Source: Variovorax sp. ZS18.2.2 (GTDB lineage Bacteria; Pseudomonadota; Gammaproteobacteria; Burkholderiales; Burkholderiaceae_C). Taken from it: DNA of 64,000 nucleotides. Position 1 is the stretch's first letter. The number at the start of each line of letters is the position of its first letter. Below, piece by piece: positions 1-8,851 of this stretch. The position numbers were made by a program, and so were the translations under genes. The notes under the pieces are model-generated. The model saw only the letters and a program-made list of their open reading frames with translations, was not told the DNA's origin and did not search any database. The stretch is taken from positions 310,001 to 374,000 of the forward strand of contig NZ_JANLNM010000005.1 of NCBI RefSeq assembly GCF_024701975.1, written 5' to 3'.

Positions 1-526
1 CCTGCCGGTGGCCGCGCTGCCTTTCGTGCTGCCCAGCCGCTATTGCGAAGTCGACAGCGAACTGCTGCAGTTCGCCTGGGCCAACTTCACGAACGTGGCG
101 CCGGGCTGGGGCCGCGTGCAGGCGATCTGCGACTTCGTGCACAACCACCTGCGCTTCGACTACCAGAACGCCCGCGCCACGCGCACCGCGCTCGAAGGCT
201 ATCGCGAGGGCACGGGCGTGTGCCGCGACTTCGCGCACCTGGCGATCACGCTGTGCCGCTGCATGAACATTCCGGCGCGCTACGTGACCGGCTACCTGGG
301 CGACATCGGCATTCCGCCGGTGCGCTTTCCGATGGACTTCAGCGCGTGGTTCGAGGTGTACCTGGGCGACCGCTGGCACACCTTCGATGCGCGCCACAAC
401 ACGCCGCGCATCGGCCGCGTGGTGATGGCGCGCGGGCGCGATGCGGCGGACGTGCCGATCACGATGGTGTTCGGCGCGAACACGCTGGAGCGCTTCGATG
501 TGACGACGGAGGAAGTGCTGCAGTAG
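1..526 (+). CDS. Transglutaminase-like cysteine peptidase family protein, 5' end outside the window
   Basis: The reading frame is open through the left edge, so only about the last 174 codons are present and the true start lies upstream. The visible part carries a transglutaminase-like core: a Cys in GTGVCRDFAHLA, then His and Asp in RWHTFDARHNTPRIGRV, the usual Cys-His-Asp triad spacing. Proteins of this type (PF01841) in proteobacteria are cytosolic, about 270-300 residues, and of mostly unknown substrate; some act as peptidases rather than cross-linkers. It ends just before a GC-rich inverted repeat and faces ligD, which is transcribed towards it. The family call is secure; the function is not. 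Confidence 0.85.
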   Translation, partial: LPVAALPFVLPSRYCEVDSELLQFAWANFTNVAPGWGRVQAICDFVHNHLRFDYQNARATRTALEGYREGTGVCRDFAHLAITLCRCMNIPARYVTGYLGDIGIPPVRFPMDFSAWFEVYLGDRWHTFDARHNTPRIGRVVMARGRDAADVPITMVFGANTLERFDVTTEEVLQ

Positions 527-536
527 CGACGGGTTT

Positions 537-656
537 GCTCCTTCCCCCTTTGGGGGAAGGTTGGGATGGGGGCAGGCCTTCGATGAGGCGCTGCGTTTTC
601 TTAAGGCCGTCGTGCCCCCACCCCAACCCTCCCCCAGAGGGGGAGGGAGAAAAACC
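537..656. repeat. Intergenic inverted repeat, family A, copy 1
   Basis: This 120-base element fills the gap between two convergent genes. It has a perfect hairpin at 540-560 (9-bp stem, TTT loop) and a second at 627-647 (9-bp stem, AGA loop). The inner arms 559-577 and 613-629 also pair with each other almost perfectly, so the whole unit can fold as one cruciform. A second copy sits at 11340-11453. Between convergent genes it could act as a two-way terminator or mRNA stabiliser; that role is inferred. Confidence 0.85.
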
Positions 657-661
657 GGGCA

Positions 662-3208
662 CTACTGCGGCTTGTAATCGAGCATCTTCATCGCCGCTGC
701 TATGCCCTTGCGGCTGCGCTCCAGCGCCGCCCACGGCTTGTTGCCCGTGGCGAAGCGCTCGGCCGCGTTGGCGATGGTCCATTGCGCGGCGCCGGTGAGT
801 GCGGGCAACTCGTCCCATGCCACCGGCACCGACACGCCCAGCCCCGGGCGCGATCGCGCCGACCACGCGCTGACCGTCGTCGCACCGAAGCCGTTGCGCA
901 GGTAGTCGACAAACACCTTGCCCACGCGGTTGCGCGGCCCGCTCTTGGCGACGAAGCGGTCCGGAATCGTCTGCGCCAGGTGCACCACCACCGCCTGCGA
1001 AAACCCCTTGACCTCGTCCCAACCGTACTGCCGGCGGATCGGCACCACCACGTGCAGGCCCTTGCCGCCACTGGTCTTGAGGAACGAAGGCAGGCCCAGT
1101 TCGTCGAGCAGCGTGCGCACCAGCATCGTCGCCTCCTGGATCTGCGGCCAGCCCACGCCCTCGCCGGGGTCGAGGTCGAAGGTCATGCGGTCGGGCCGGT
1201 CGATGGCGCGCGAGGTGGCGTTCCAGGTGTGCAGCTCGATGACGTTCATCTGCGCGGCGCCGATGAGCCCGGTCTTGCTGTCGATCTGCAGCAGCGGCTC
1301 GTGGCCCGGATCGAGTGCGGGGTCCAGCAGGTTGACGCCGGGTATCTCGCGGTTCTGGATGTGCTTCTGGAAGAACAGCTCGCCGCCCACGCCGTCGGGC
1401 GCGCGCACCAGCGACACCGGCCGCCCGCGCAGGTGCGGCAGCATGAGCGTGCCCACCGCGTCGTAGTAGGCGGCGAGTTCGCCCTTGGTGATGCCGCTCT
1501 TCGCATCGATCACGCGGTCGGCGTGGGAGATCTTCAATGCCATGGGTGCCTTCGCTCCTTGCTTCTTCGCGGGCGTCGCAGCCGAGGCCTCGGGTTGCGA
1601 CGCGCGTTCGCGCACGATGCTGCGCGCGGGCTTGTCGGCGCGCAGCCCCTGGAACACCGCCTGGCGCACACGGTCTTCGCGCGTCCATTCGCCGAAGGAG
1701 ACCTCGGCCACGAGCATGGGTTTGACCCATTGGGCCTTCGCGTTCACACCGTCCGGCGCGGGCTTGAAGGGGCAATCGTCGGTGGCCAACTTGTCCAGCC
1801 GCACCTTGATGTCGGCAAGCCGATCCGCGTTGAAGCCGGTGCCTACATTGCCGCAATAGCGCAGCCGTCCCTTGTCGTCGTGCACGCCGAGCAGCAGCGC
1901 GCCGAACCCCGCGCGCGCGCCCTTGGGCGCGGTGTAGCCGCCGATCACGAACTCCTGGCGCTGCTGGTTCTTGAGCTTGATCCAGTCGGCCGAGCGGCGC
2001 GATACATACGGCGAGCCCTTCAACTTTCCGACGATGCCCTCGAAGCCGATGCGCGCGGACGACGCCAGCAGGTCGCGCGGCGACGCCTCGAACGCATCGC
2101 TCAGGCGCAGCGGTGCCGGCGGCCGCTTGCCCAGCAGGCGGGCCAGGTGCGCGCGCCGTTCCTCGACCGGCTCGTCGCGCAGGTCTTGCCCGTCGAGAAA
2201 GGGCGCGTCGAACAGCCAGTAGACGATGGACGACGTGGTGCCGCGATCGAAGGCGTTCTGCAGCGCCTGGAAGTCGGGCGCGCCGTTGTCGCCCTCGACG
2301 GTGATCTCGCCGTCGAGCCAGGCCGAATCGGTCGGCAGCTTCGCGAGGGCCCTGGCGAGCGCGGGCAGCTTGTCGGTCCAGTCGTGGCCGTTGCGGGTGA
2401 AGCAGCGCACCTTGCCCTTGTCGATGCGGGCGAGCAGGCGGTAGCCGTCGAACTTGAGCTCGTAGAGCCAGTCGTCGGGCGATGACGGAGGGGACGCTGC
2501 GAGGGTCGCGAGCTGCGGTTGAAAGGTGGCGGGCAACGCGGTCTTTTTCCTGACCGCCTTCTTCGTGGGATTCTTCGCCGCGGCCTTTTTGGCGGGCGCT
2601 GCTTTTTTCGGCGGACTGTCCACCTCGTCCACGCCGCGGCCGGTCAGCACGCTCGCGGGCTGCTCTTCGAGCACGTCGTAGTCGGCGAGATCGCGCGCCG
2701 CATCGTCGCGCTCCTTGATGAGCAGCCACGGTTCGTGCTTTTCGTCGCCCTTGCCGTGCATGCGCACCAGCGTCCATTGGCCCTTGAGTTTTTCGCCGCG
2801 CAGCTCGAACTTGAGCTTGCCGGCCGCCAGCGCCTTGCGTGCATCGCCATCCGGCAGCCAATCGCCTCGGTCCCACACGATGACAGTGCCCGCGCCGTAT
2901 TGCTTCGGCGGAATGGTGCCTTCGAAATCCGCATACGAAATCGGATGGTCCTCGACATGCACCGCCATGCGCTTGACCATCGGATCGAGGCACGGGCCCT
3001 TCGGCACGGCCCAGCTCTTGAGCGTGCCGTCGAGTTCGAGCCGGAAGTCGTAGTGCAGGTGGCTCGCGTGGTGCTTCTGGATGACAAAGGAGAGCACGCC
3101 CTTGCCCGCGCGGCCGCCCGCCTTGGGCTCCGGCGTGCGCGAGAAATCGCGCTTGCCGTGGTAACGGGAAAGCGCCTTGTGCGCGGTCGATGCGGTGCGG
3201 GTCCCCAT
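662..3208 (-). CDS. ligD: Multifunctional ATP-dependent DNA ligase D (non-homologous end joining)
   Basis: This 848-residue protein has all three LigD modules. Residues about 35-185 form the 3'-phosphoesterase (HHASHLHYDFRLE, VHVEDHP). After a Lys/Ala-rich linker (about 195-225) comes the adenylating ligase domain, with ELKFDGYR placing the AMP-accepting lysine at K252. A second Lys/Ala-rich linker (about 535-555) leads to the primase-polymerase domain (about 558-848), with catalytic acidic residues in FDLDPGEG (D678, D680) and the SGGKGLH motif. The order phosphoesterase-ligase-polymerase is the usual one in proteobacteria; mycobacterial LigD differs. It trims, fills and seals double-strand breaks bridged by Ku. 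It lies 21 bp downstream of ku on the same strand, so the two form an operon. Confidence 0.97.
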   Translation of the reverse strand: MGTRTASTAHKALSRYHGKRDFSRTPEPKAGGRAGKGVLSFVIQKHHASHLHYDFRLELDGTLKSWAVPKGPCLDPMVKRMAVHVEDHPISYADFEGTIPPKQYGAGTVIVWDRGDWLPDGDARKALAAGKLKFELRGEKLKGQWTLVRMHGKGDEKHEPWLLIKERDDAARDLADYDVLEEQPASVLTGRGVDEVDSPPKKAAPAKKAAAKNPTKKAVRKKTALPATFQPQLATLAASPPSSPDDWLYELKFDGYRLLARIDKGKVRCFTRNGHDWTDKLPALARALAKLPTDSAWLDGEITVEGDNGAPDFQALQNAFDRGTTSSIVYWLFDAPFLDGQDLRDEPVEERRAHLARLLGKRPPAPLRLSDAFEASPRDLLASSARIGFEGIVGKLKGSPYVSRRSADWIKLKNQQRQEFVIGGYTAPKGARAGFGALLLGVHDDKGRLRYCGNVGTGFNADRLADIKVRLDKLATDDCPFKPAPDGVNAKAQWVKPMLVAEVSFGEWTREDRVRQAVFQGLRADKPARSIVRERASQPEASAATPAKKQGAKAPMALKISHADRVIDAKSGITKGELAAYYDAVGTLMLPHLRGRPVSLVRAPDGVGGELFFQKHIQNREIPGVNLLDPALDPGHEPLLQIDSKTGLIGAAQMNVIELHTWNATSRAIDRPDRMTFDLDPGEGVGWPQIQEATMLVRTLLDELGLPSFLKTSGGKGLHVVVPIRRQYGWDEVKGFSQAVVVHLAQTIPDRFVAKSGPRNRVGKVFVDYLRNGFGATTVSAWSARSRPGLGVSVPVAWDELPALTGAAQWTIANAAERFATGNKPWAALERSRKGIAAAMKMLDYKPQ

Positions 3209-3229
3209 GGCACAGATGACGAAGGCGCC

Positions 3230-4219
3230 TCAGGCCGCGCGGCGGTGGCGAGTGGTGGTCTTCGATGCCGTTTTCGAGGCGGCCTTTGCGGCAGGCTTTC
3301 GCTTCTTCGCCGCCGGCTTGGCGCGGGGCGCGGGCTCATCTTCTTCCTCGTCTTCGTCGTTGGCCGCGGCCTTCGTCTTCCCGCCCTTGTTGCGCAGGCT
3401 GCGCTGCAGCAGTTCGGTGAGATCGATGATCTTGGCGCCCTTGCCCTCGGTGGACTGGCCCTCTTCTGGCTCGGGCTGCGTCACGGTTTCCGTCTGGCCG
3501 GCCTTCACCTTGCGGTCGACCAGCCGCAGGATTTCGTCCTTGAACTCGTCCTTGAATTCCATCGGCTCCCAGTCGCCGCTCATGTCCTCGACGAGCTGCT
3601 TGGCCATCTTGAGTTCGCGCTCGGTGAGGCCCGCTTTCTTCGCGTCTTCGGACGGCAGCGGCAGGTCTTTCCACGGCCGGATGTCGGCGCCCCAGCGCAG
3701 CAGGTTCAGCACGAGGCCAGGGCCGACGGGCACCAGCACCGCGAGATGCTGCTTGGTCTGGATCACGACGCGGGCGACGCCCACGCGCTCGCTGCGCTGC
3801 AGCGTCTCGCGCAGCAGTGCGTAGACCTTGGCGCCCTTGTTGATCGGCGCCACGTAGTACGGCCGCTCCAGGTACACGAACGGAATGCCGTTGGCCGGCA
3901 CGAATGTCTCGATCTCGATGGTCTGCGTGGTCTTGGGGTAGGCGGCCGCGATTTCCTTGTCGCTGAGCACCACGTACTCGCCGTCTTCGTACTCCACGCC
4001 CTTGACGATGTTCTCGCGCGCGATTTCGCGGCCGGTCTTCTTGTTGATGCGCTTGTAGCCGACCGGGTCCATGCTGCGCTTGTCGAGCCAGTCGAAGTCG
4101 ATGCCGTGGTCGGTGGTGGCCGAATAGAGCGCCACCGGGATGTGGACGAGGCCGAAGCTGATCGCGCCCTTCCACAGGACGCGCGGCGCGGGGGCTTTTT
4201 TCGAGACGGGCATGGGCAC
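3230..4219 (-). CDS. ku: Ku homodimer, DNA-end-binding protein of NHEJ
   Basis: At 329 residues the protein matches bacterial Ku: the start region VLWKGAISFGLVHIPV is the family hallmark, followed by the bridge and pillar core to about residue 260. The last 70 residues form a basic, Lys/Ala/Arg-rich tail after an acidic EDEEEDE stretch. Such tails in bacterial Ku are known to help thread along DNA and recruit LigD. It is the first gene of a two-gene unit with ligD 21 bp downstream. Ku binds broken DNA ends as a dimer. No stress promoter could be recognised upstream. Confidence 0.97.
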   Translation of the reverse strand: MPMPVSKKAPAPRVLWKGAISFGLVHIPVALYSATTDHGIDFDWLDKRSMDPVGYKRINKKTGREIARENIVKGVEYEDGEYVVLSDKEIAAAYPKTTQTIEIETFVPANGIPFVYLERPYYVAPINKGAKVYALLRETLQRSERVGVARVVIQTKQHLAVLVPVGPGLVLNLLRWGADIRPWKDLPLPSEDAKKAGLTERELKMAKQLVEDMSGDWEPMEFKDEFKDEILRLVDRKVKAGQTETVTQPEPEEGQSTEGKGAKIIDLTELLQRSLRNKGGKTKAAANDEDEEEDEPAPRAKPAAKKRKPAAKAASKTASKTTTRHRRAA

Positions 4220-4278
4220 ACTCCTTCAGATTCGGAATGTGTGCCGCGCCCCTGGCCGCGCGGTGTAGGAACGCGGCG

Positions 4279-5277
4279 TCAGGCCGTGACGGCCACCGGC
4301 CCGAGCACGCGTTCGCTCGGGTGCGCGAAGTAGAACCACTCGGCGCCCGGCTGTGCCAATGCGTTGGGGAACACGATGAAGCCGTCGTCGGGTGCGCTCA
4401 GCAGCGTGCCGTCGTGCCGCATGCCGATCGGCTCGCCGCGCTGCACCTCGTCGAAGGTGGCCCAGTCGCGCACGAAGCTGTCTTCTTCATGCAGGCGATC
4501 GGTCACGCTGGCTAGGCGCAGCAGCTGGGGCTGCGCCGATGCGGCGGGCAGGCCGGCCGGCAGCGGCGCCATGCCGAGCAGCGCGAGCGTGCGGCGGATG
4601 GCGCGCCACGCCACCTCGGGCGCCTCGGGGTCCTGGTGCTGGCCGCATTCGAGCGTGACGCCGTAGCCGCCGCAGCTGCGGATGTATTCGTTGGTGCCGC
4701 GGCCGAAGTCGAGCGCGGCTTCGTCGGCCGGCGCGCCGCCCGCGCGCTGCGCAAGGCCCGCGGCATAGATGTCGAGCCAGCCTTCCACCACGATCGGCGT
4801 GCCGATGTGCAGCGCGAGCTGGCCCTCTTCGTGCGAGCGGGCAAAGGGCTCCAGCGTGCCGGTGTTGTCGCGCGGGCCGATCATCGCGAAGGCCTCGCCC
4901 TCGCTCTGGAAGGAGTGCAGGTCGAGCAGCACCTCGTGGCGCGCGATGACGGGCGCCAGGCGGTTGGTGATGCGGGCTTCGTAGTCGGCGGGTTCGTCGG
5001 TCGGGCGGAACAGGCGATTGAGGTTGCGCTCGCCTTCACGCTGCAGGCGCCGGCGCGCGAGCGGGTTGGCCACGGGCACCAGCGTCAGTTCGCCGCGCTG
5101 CAGTTGCAGCGTGCCGGCATCGAACTCGGCCAGGATGCGCTCGACGCCCGCAGTGCCGCAGGTCTCGTCGCCATGCACGCCGCCGATCACGAGGAAACGG
5201 GGGCCGGGGTGGAGCGAGGCGAAGGTGTGGATGCGCAGGCTGTCGGTCGCCGCGCCGGCAAAAGGATCGGAAGACAT
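4279..5277 (-). CDS. Succinylglutamate desuccinylase/aspartoacylase family zinc hydrolase
   Basis: The 332-residue protein belongs to the AstE/AspA branch of zinc carboxypeptidases. Zinc ligands are visible as H35 and E38 in GGVHGDETCG and H121 in LLDLHSFQSEGE. The GERNLNRLF motif after the first metal site and the LECGQHQDPEA segment near the C-terminus are typical of the family. Members release an acyl group from an N-acyl amino acid or a related amide. The exact substrate cannot be told, since no ast arginine-catabolism genes are nearby. It is transcribed away from the small gene at 5434 and lies 59 bp upstream of ku on the same strand. Confidence 0.85.
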   Translation of the reverse strand: MSSDPFAGAATDSLRIHTFASLHPGPRFLVIGGVHGDETCGTAGVERILAEFDAGTLQLQRGELTLVPVANPLARRRLQREGERNLNRLFRPTDEPADYEARITNRLAPVIARHEVLLDLHSFQSEGEAFAMIGPRDNTGTLEPFARSHEEGQLALHIGTPIVVEGWLDIYAAGLAQRAGGAPADEAALDFGRGTNEYIRSCGGYGVTLECGQHQDPEAPEVAWRAIRRTLALLGMAPLPAGLPAASAQPQLLRLASVTDRLHEEDSFVRDWATFDEVQRGEPIGMRHDGTLLSAPDDGFIVFPNALAQPGAEWFYFAHPSERVLGPVAVTA

Positions 5278-5433
5278 GCGGGGGATTATTGCGGAGGCCT
5301 CTCATCGGGCGCAAAGCCGCTATCCGTTTCATAGCACCCGAGCGGCCACCTACAGGGCCTGCCTTGCATGTCCTACCGCCTGCGCGCCCTCGCCGGGGCA
5401 GGCTTGCCTGCAATGCCACGAAGGAGCCATCGC

Positions 5434-5703
5434 ATGACCAAAACCCAAAGCAAGACCCCGCCCACCGACCCGAAAGCCCCATCGAAGGACGCGGGCGGCG
5501 GCAAGACCAAGGTCGAGCAGGGCGGCGAATCGGCGCCCCGCCTGCCGCACGAGCACGACCAGTCCTCGGACAGCCAGCAGACCCAGGACGGCCAGCCGCC
5601 CAAGGTAGGCCGCCAGGCGCACGACGACGTGGAACGCGGCGTGGTCGACACCGACCGCGGGCCGGAGGCCGACCGCGTCTACAACGACAAGGTCAGGCGC
5701 TGA
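5434..5703 (+). CDS. Small hydrophilic hypothetical protein
   Basis: The 89-residue product is very polar, rich in Asp, Gln, Lys and Pro, with no hydrophobic segment, so it is probably cytosolic and largely disordered. The start at 5434 is chosen because AAGGAG lies at 5421-5426, seven bases before the ATG; an in-frame ATG at 5368 would add 22 residues of poor coding character. The last 11 bases overlap the 3' end of rpe on the other strand. I do not recognise a family. Its conserved-looking end (DRGPEADRVYNDKVRR) hints at a short lineage-specific protein. Confidence 0.7.
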   Translation: MTKTQSKTPPTDPKAPSKDAGGGKTKVEQGGESAPRLPHEHDQSSDSQQTQDGQPPKVGRQAHDDVERGVVDTDRGPEADRVYNDKVRR

Positions 5704-6385
5704 CGCCGGCCAGTTGCTTGCGCATCTCGGCGATCACCGCGCCATAGTCCTTGGCGTTGAAGATCGCGCTGCCGGCCACGAAGGTGTCGGCACCGGCCGA
5801 GGCCACGCGCGCGATGTTGTCGGCCTTGATGCCGCCGTCCACTTCGAGGCGAATGTCCCGCCCGCTCTGCTCGATGCGCTTGCGCGCGAGTTCGATCTTG
5901 CGCAGGGCCGAGTCGATGAAGCTCTGGCCGCCGAAGCCGGGGTTCACGCTCATGATGAGGATGAGGTCGATGTCGTCGATGGCCCAGTCCAGCGCCTCCA
6001 GGCCCAGCCCCGGGTTGAACACCAGCCCCGCCTTGCAGCCCGCGGCCTTGATGGCCTGGATGCTGCGGTGCACATGGGGCGATGCGTCGGGGTGGAAGCT
6101 GATGTAGTCGGCGCCCGCTTGCGCGAAAGAGGCCGCCAGGGCGTCGACCGGCTGGATCATCAGGTGCACGTCGACCGGCACCGGGGTGCCGTCCGCCTTC
6201 TTGGCGTAGGGCTTGAGCGCCTGGCAGATCATCGGGCCGAAGGTCAGGTTCGGCACGTAGTGGTTGTCCATCACGTCGAAGTGGATCCAGTCGGCGCCGG
6301 CGGCGATCACGTCGGTCAGTTCCTGGCCGAGGTGGGCGAAGTCGGCGGAAAGGATGGAGGGGGCGATGCGGAACGGGGTGCTCAT
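5693..6385 (-). CDS. rpe: Ribulose-phosphate 3-epimerase
   Basis: A 230-residue TIM-barrel enzyme of the pentose phosphate and Calvin routes that interconverts ribulose 5-phosphate and xylulose 5-phosphate. All family signatures are present in order: APSILSADF, FDVMDNHYVPN, VHLMI, MSVNPGFGGQ and EVDGGI, which carry the metal ligands, catalytic acids and phosphate-binding loop. The length is normal. It is divergent from apaG, with 60 bp between the starts, and its 3' end overlaps the small gene at 5434-5703. Confidence 0.97.
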   Translation of the reverse strand: MSTPFRIAPSILSADFAHLGQELTDVIAAGADWIHFDVMDNHYVPNLTFGPMICQALKPYAKKADGTPVPVDVHLMIQPVDALAASFAQAGADYISFHPDASPHVHRSIQAIKAAGCKAGLVFNPGLGLEALDWAIDDIDLILIMSVNPGFGGQSFIDSALRKIELARKRIEQSGRDIRLEVDGGIKADNIARVASAGADTFVAGSAIFNAKDYGAVIAEMRKQLAGVSA

Positions 6386-6445
6386 AACCCCGGATTCTCG
6401 CAGCGAGCGGAAATCCGAGGAAAGGCCTCCGTTACCATCCGCCCC

Positions 6446-6841
6446 ATGTCACACAGCCCCTTCAGCGTCCAGGTCGAGCCGCGCTACCTGGCCGACCAGT
6501 CCTCCCCGAAGGACAACATCTACACCTTCTCCTACACGATCACCATCACCAACGTGGGCACGGTGGGCGCGCAACTGATCGCGCGCCACTGGCTCATCAA
6601 CGACGCTTCGGGCCATCCGCAGGAAGTCAAGGGCCTCGGCGTGATCGGCCAGCAGCCGCTGCTGGCGCCCGGCGAATCGTTCCGCTACACCAGCGGCTGC
6701 CGGCTGCAGGCCGCGAGCGGCACGATGCATGGCAGCTTCTTCGTGGTGAGCGAGGAAGGCGAGCGCTTCGACGTTCCGGTTCCCATGTTCGTGCTTGAGG
6801 CCGACATCGGCGGCGCCCCGGTTTCCCGCGTGTTGCACTAG
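6446..6841 (+). CDS. apaG: ApaG/DUF525 domain protein
   Basis: The 131-residue product is a single ApaG (DUF525) beta-sandwich, fibronectin-III-like. Motifs typical of the family are YTFSYTITITN, RHWLIND, VKGLGVIGQQP, the FRYTSGC turn, and GSFFVV. Its biochemical role is unsettled: ApaG has been linked to Co2+ resistance and Mg2+ efflux. It is first in a rightward series with the PF10136 membrane protein, 27 bp downstream. The start at 6446 is set by homology with the usual ApaG N-terminus; the upstream frame lies over the rpe region. Confidence 0.95.
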   Translation: MSHSPFSVQVEPRYLADQSSPKDNIYTFSYTITITNVGTVGAQLIARHWLINDASGHPQEVKGLGVIGQQPLLAPGESFRYTSGCRLQAASGTMHGSFFVVSEEGERFDVPVPMFVLEADIGGAPVSRVLH

Positions 6842-6868
6842 GCACGCCCCTCTTTCCCCCGCTCCCCC

Positions 6869-8851
6869 ATGGCTGCTGCATCGCGCGACTTGCAGGGGCT
6901 GCTTGCCGGCCTCGACCCCACGGCCGATGTGGCGCAGCGCCACATCTGGCTCATCAACCTCTTCGACTGGCTGCGCGGTGACCGCGCATCGCCGCAGGCG
7001 GCCATGGGCCGCGTGTCTCTGCTGCTCGATGCCGTCGAGGCGCGTCCCGAACTGCGCGAGCGCCTGCGCGCCTGGTGGCGCGTGTTCACGCAATCGGTGG
7101 ACCTGACCACGCTGCTGGCCGACTACGGCTTCGCGCCGCGCACCGCCTTCGTGAGCGAACTGAGCGAACGGCTGCGCCGCAAGATCCTGCCGGGCACGCC
7201 CGAGACCACCGATGCATCGGACCTGTTCCGCATGGTGCTGCCCGGCGTATTCGACGCGGGCTGGATCGCGCTGCTCGACGAAACCCAGCTCGCCCGCATC
7301 GGTGCGCTGCTGGGCGATGCCAACGTGGATGCCGACGGCTCACCGCGCTGGCGCCACACGCTCATGGACGCGGTCACCTACTGCGGCAGCCAGGTGGTGG
7401 CGGCGGGTTTCTCGCCCGAGCTGCGCCTGCGCATCAGCGCGGATCACCACGAAGCACGCCCCTTCCACGCGCTGATGGCCGACCTGGACGAACTGCGCGA
7501 GCAGATGTTCGAGCAGCCCGCCGGCGCAGAAAGCGAAGAAGCCCTGCAGGCCGCCTTCGTGGCCTTCCGCGACCGGCTCGACGCCTGCCGCGCCAGCGCC
7601 TCGTCGGTCTACACGCACCTGGAGGACAACGGCATCTCGGTGGGCCTGGTGTTCCGGCTGCGCCAGTTGCGCGAGCGTGTGCTGCGCATCCGCGAACTGC
7701 TCGACTGCCTGATGTCGCCCTCGCCCGCGCCCAGCGTGGCGCGGCTGATCGGCAAGCTGGTGCTGGCGGGCGGCGAGCGCAACAGCATCCGCGCGCTCAT
7801 CGCCACGAACTCCTCGATGCTCGCGGCCAAGGTGACCGAGCGCAGCGCCGAGACCGGCGAGCACTACATCACCCGCGACCGCGCAAGCTACCTGCAGATG
7901 GTGAAGAAGGCCGCGGGCGGTGGCGCGCTCACCGCCGTGACGGTGCTGCTCAAGTTCGGCATCTATGCGCTGGCGCTGTCGGCCTTCTGGGCGGGCCTCG
8001 CCTCGGGCCTGATGTATGCGGCGAGCTTCGTCGCGATCCAGCTGCTGCACCTCACGCTCGCCACCAAGCAGCCCGCGATGACGGCGCCGGCGCTCGCGGC
8101 GCGGCTGCGCGACATCAAGGCGGACGGAGCGGTGGACGATTTCGTCGACGAGGTGGCCAACCTCGTGCGCTCGCAGGTGGCCGCGGTGCTGGGCAATGTG
8201 CTGGTGGTGGTGCCGGCGATGGTCGGTCTCGCGCTTCTGGTGCAGTACGCACTCGGTCGGCCGCTGCTCGACGCGGCGCATGCCGCGGCCACGCTGCATT
8301 CGCTCTCGCTCGCCGGTCCGACCGCGCTTTTCGCGGCAATCACCGGCATCCTGCTGTTTTCGGCCAGCATCGTCGCCGGATGGACAGAAAACGCCTTTGT
8401 CCTGCATCGCCTGGACTCCGCCATGCGTTACAACCCACGCATCGGCGCCTTTCTGGGTGCCGCCCGGGCCCGCCGCTGGGCCACCTTCATGCGCACACAC
8501 ATCTCAGGCTTCGCCTCCAACATCTCGCTGGGACTCATGCTGGGCCTCCTGCCCGCGTTCGCGGGTTTCTTCGGGCTCGGGCTGGATGTGCGTCACGTGA
8601 CACTCTCGGCCGGGCAAATTGCCGCGGCCGCGGCGTCCACGGGCCTGTCGGTGCTGCAGCAGCCCGCCCTCTGGTGGGCGGTGGCGGCGATCCCGGTGAT
8701 CGGCGCGCTCAATGTGAGCGTGAGTTTCTATTTCGCTTTCCGCCTCGCGCTGCGCGCGCACAGCGTGAGCCTCGGTGACCGCGCCCGCATCCGCAGCGCC
8801 ATCTGGGCGCGCTGGCGCAGCCGGCCTGTGAGCTTCTTTCTACCTGCATGA
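6869..8851 (+). CDS. Multi-pass membrane protein of the so-called site-specific recombinase family (PF10136)
   Basis: At 660 residues this matches a proteobacterial family once named after a gonococcal 'site-specific recombinase'. The N-terminal half (about 1-340) is soluble and helical. The second half has several hydrophobic stretches, for example around 355-395, 435-465, 475-500, 545-580 and 600-640. There is no tyrosine or serine recombinase signature (no RHR-Y set), so the recombinase name is doubtful. The gene overlaps the following antiporter gene by four bases (ATGA), which implies translational coupling and perhaps a shared envelope or ion-related task. Confidence 0.8.
   Translation: MAAASRDLQGLLAGLDPTADVAQRHIWLINLFDWLRGDRASPQAAMGRVSLLLDAVEARPELRERLRAWWRVFTQSVDLTTLLADYGFAPRTAFVSELSERLRRKILPGTPETTDASDLFRMVLPGVFDAGWIALLDETQLARIGALLGDANVDADGSPRWRHTLMDAVTYCGSQVVAAGFSPELRLRISADHHEARPFHALMADLDELREQMFEQPAGAESEEALQAAFVAFRDRLDACRASASSVYTHLEDNGISVGLVFRLRQLRERVLRIRELLDCLMSPSPAPSVARLIGKLVLAGGERNSIRALIATNSSMLAAKVTERSAETGEHYITRDRASYLQMVKKAAGGGALTAVTVLLKFGIYALALSAFWAGLASGLMYAASFVAIQLLHLTLATKQPAMTAPALAARLRDIKADGAVDDFVDEVANLVRSQVAAVLGNVLVVVPAMVGLALLVQYALGRPLLDAAHAAATLHSLSLAGPTALFAAITGILLFSASIVAGWTENAFVLHRLDSAMRYNPRIGAFLGAARARRWATFMRTHISGFASNISLGLMLGLLPAFAGFFGLGLDVRHVTLSAGQIAAAAASTGLSVLQQPALWWAVAAIPVIGALNVSVSFYFAFRLALRAHSVSLGDRARIRSAIWARWRSRPVSFFLPA

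Noticed and set aside
459..2993. An 844-codon open frame on the minus strand in another frame of ligD
   Set aside because: Low-complexity Arg/Ala composition and full overlap with conserved ligD mark it as a frame shadow.
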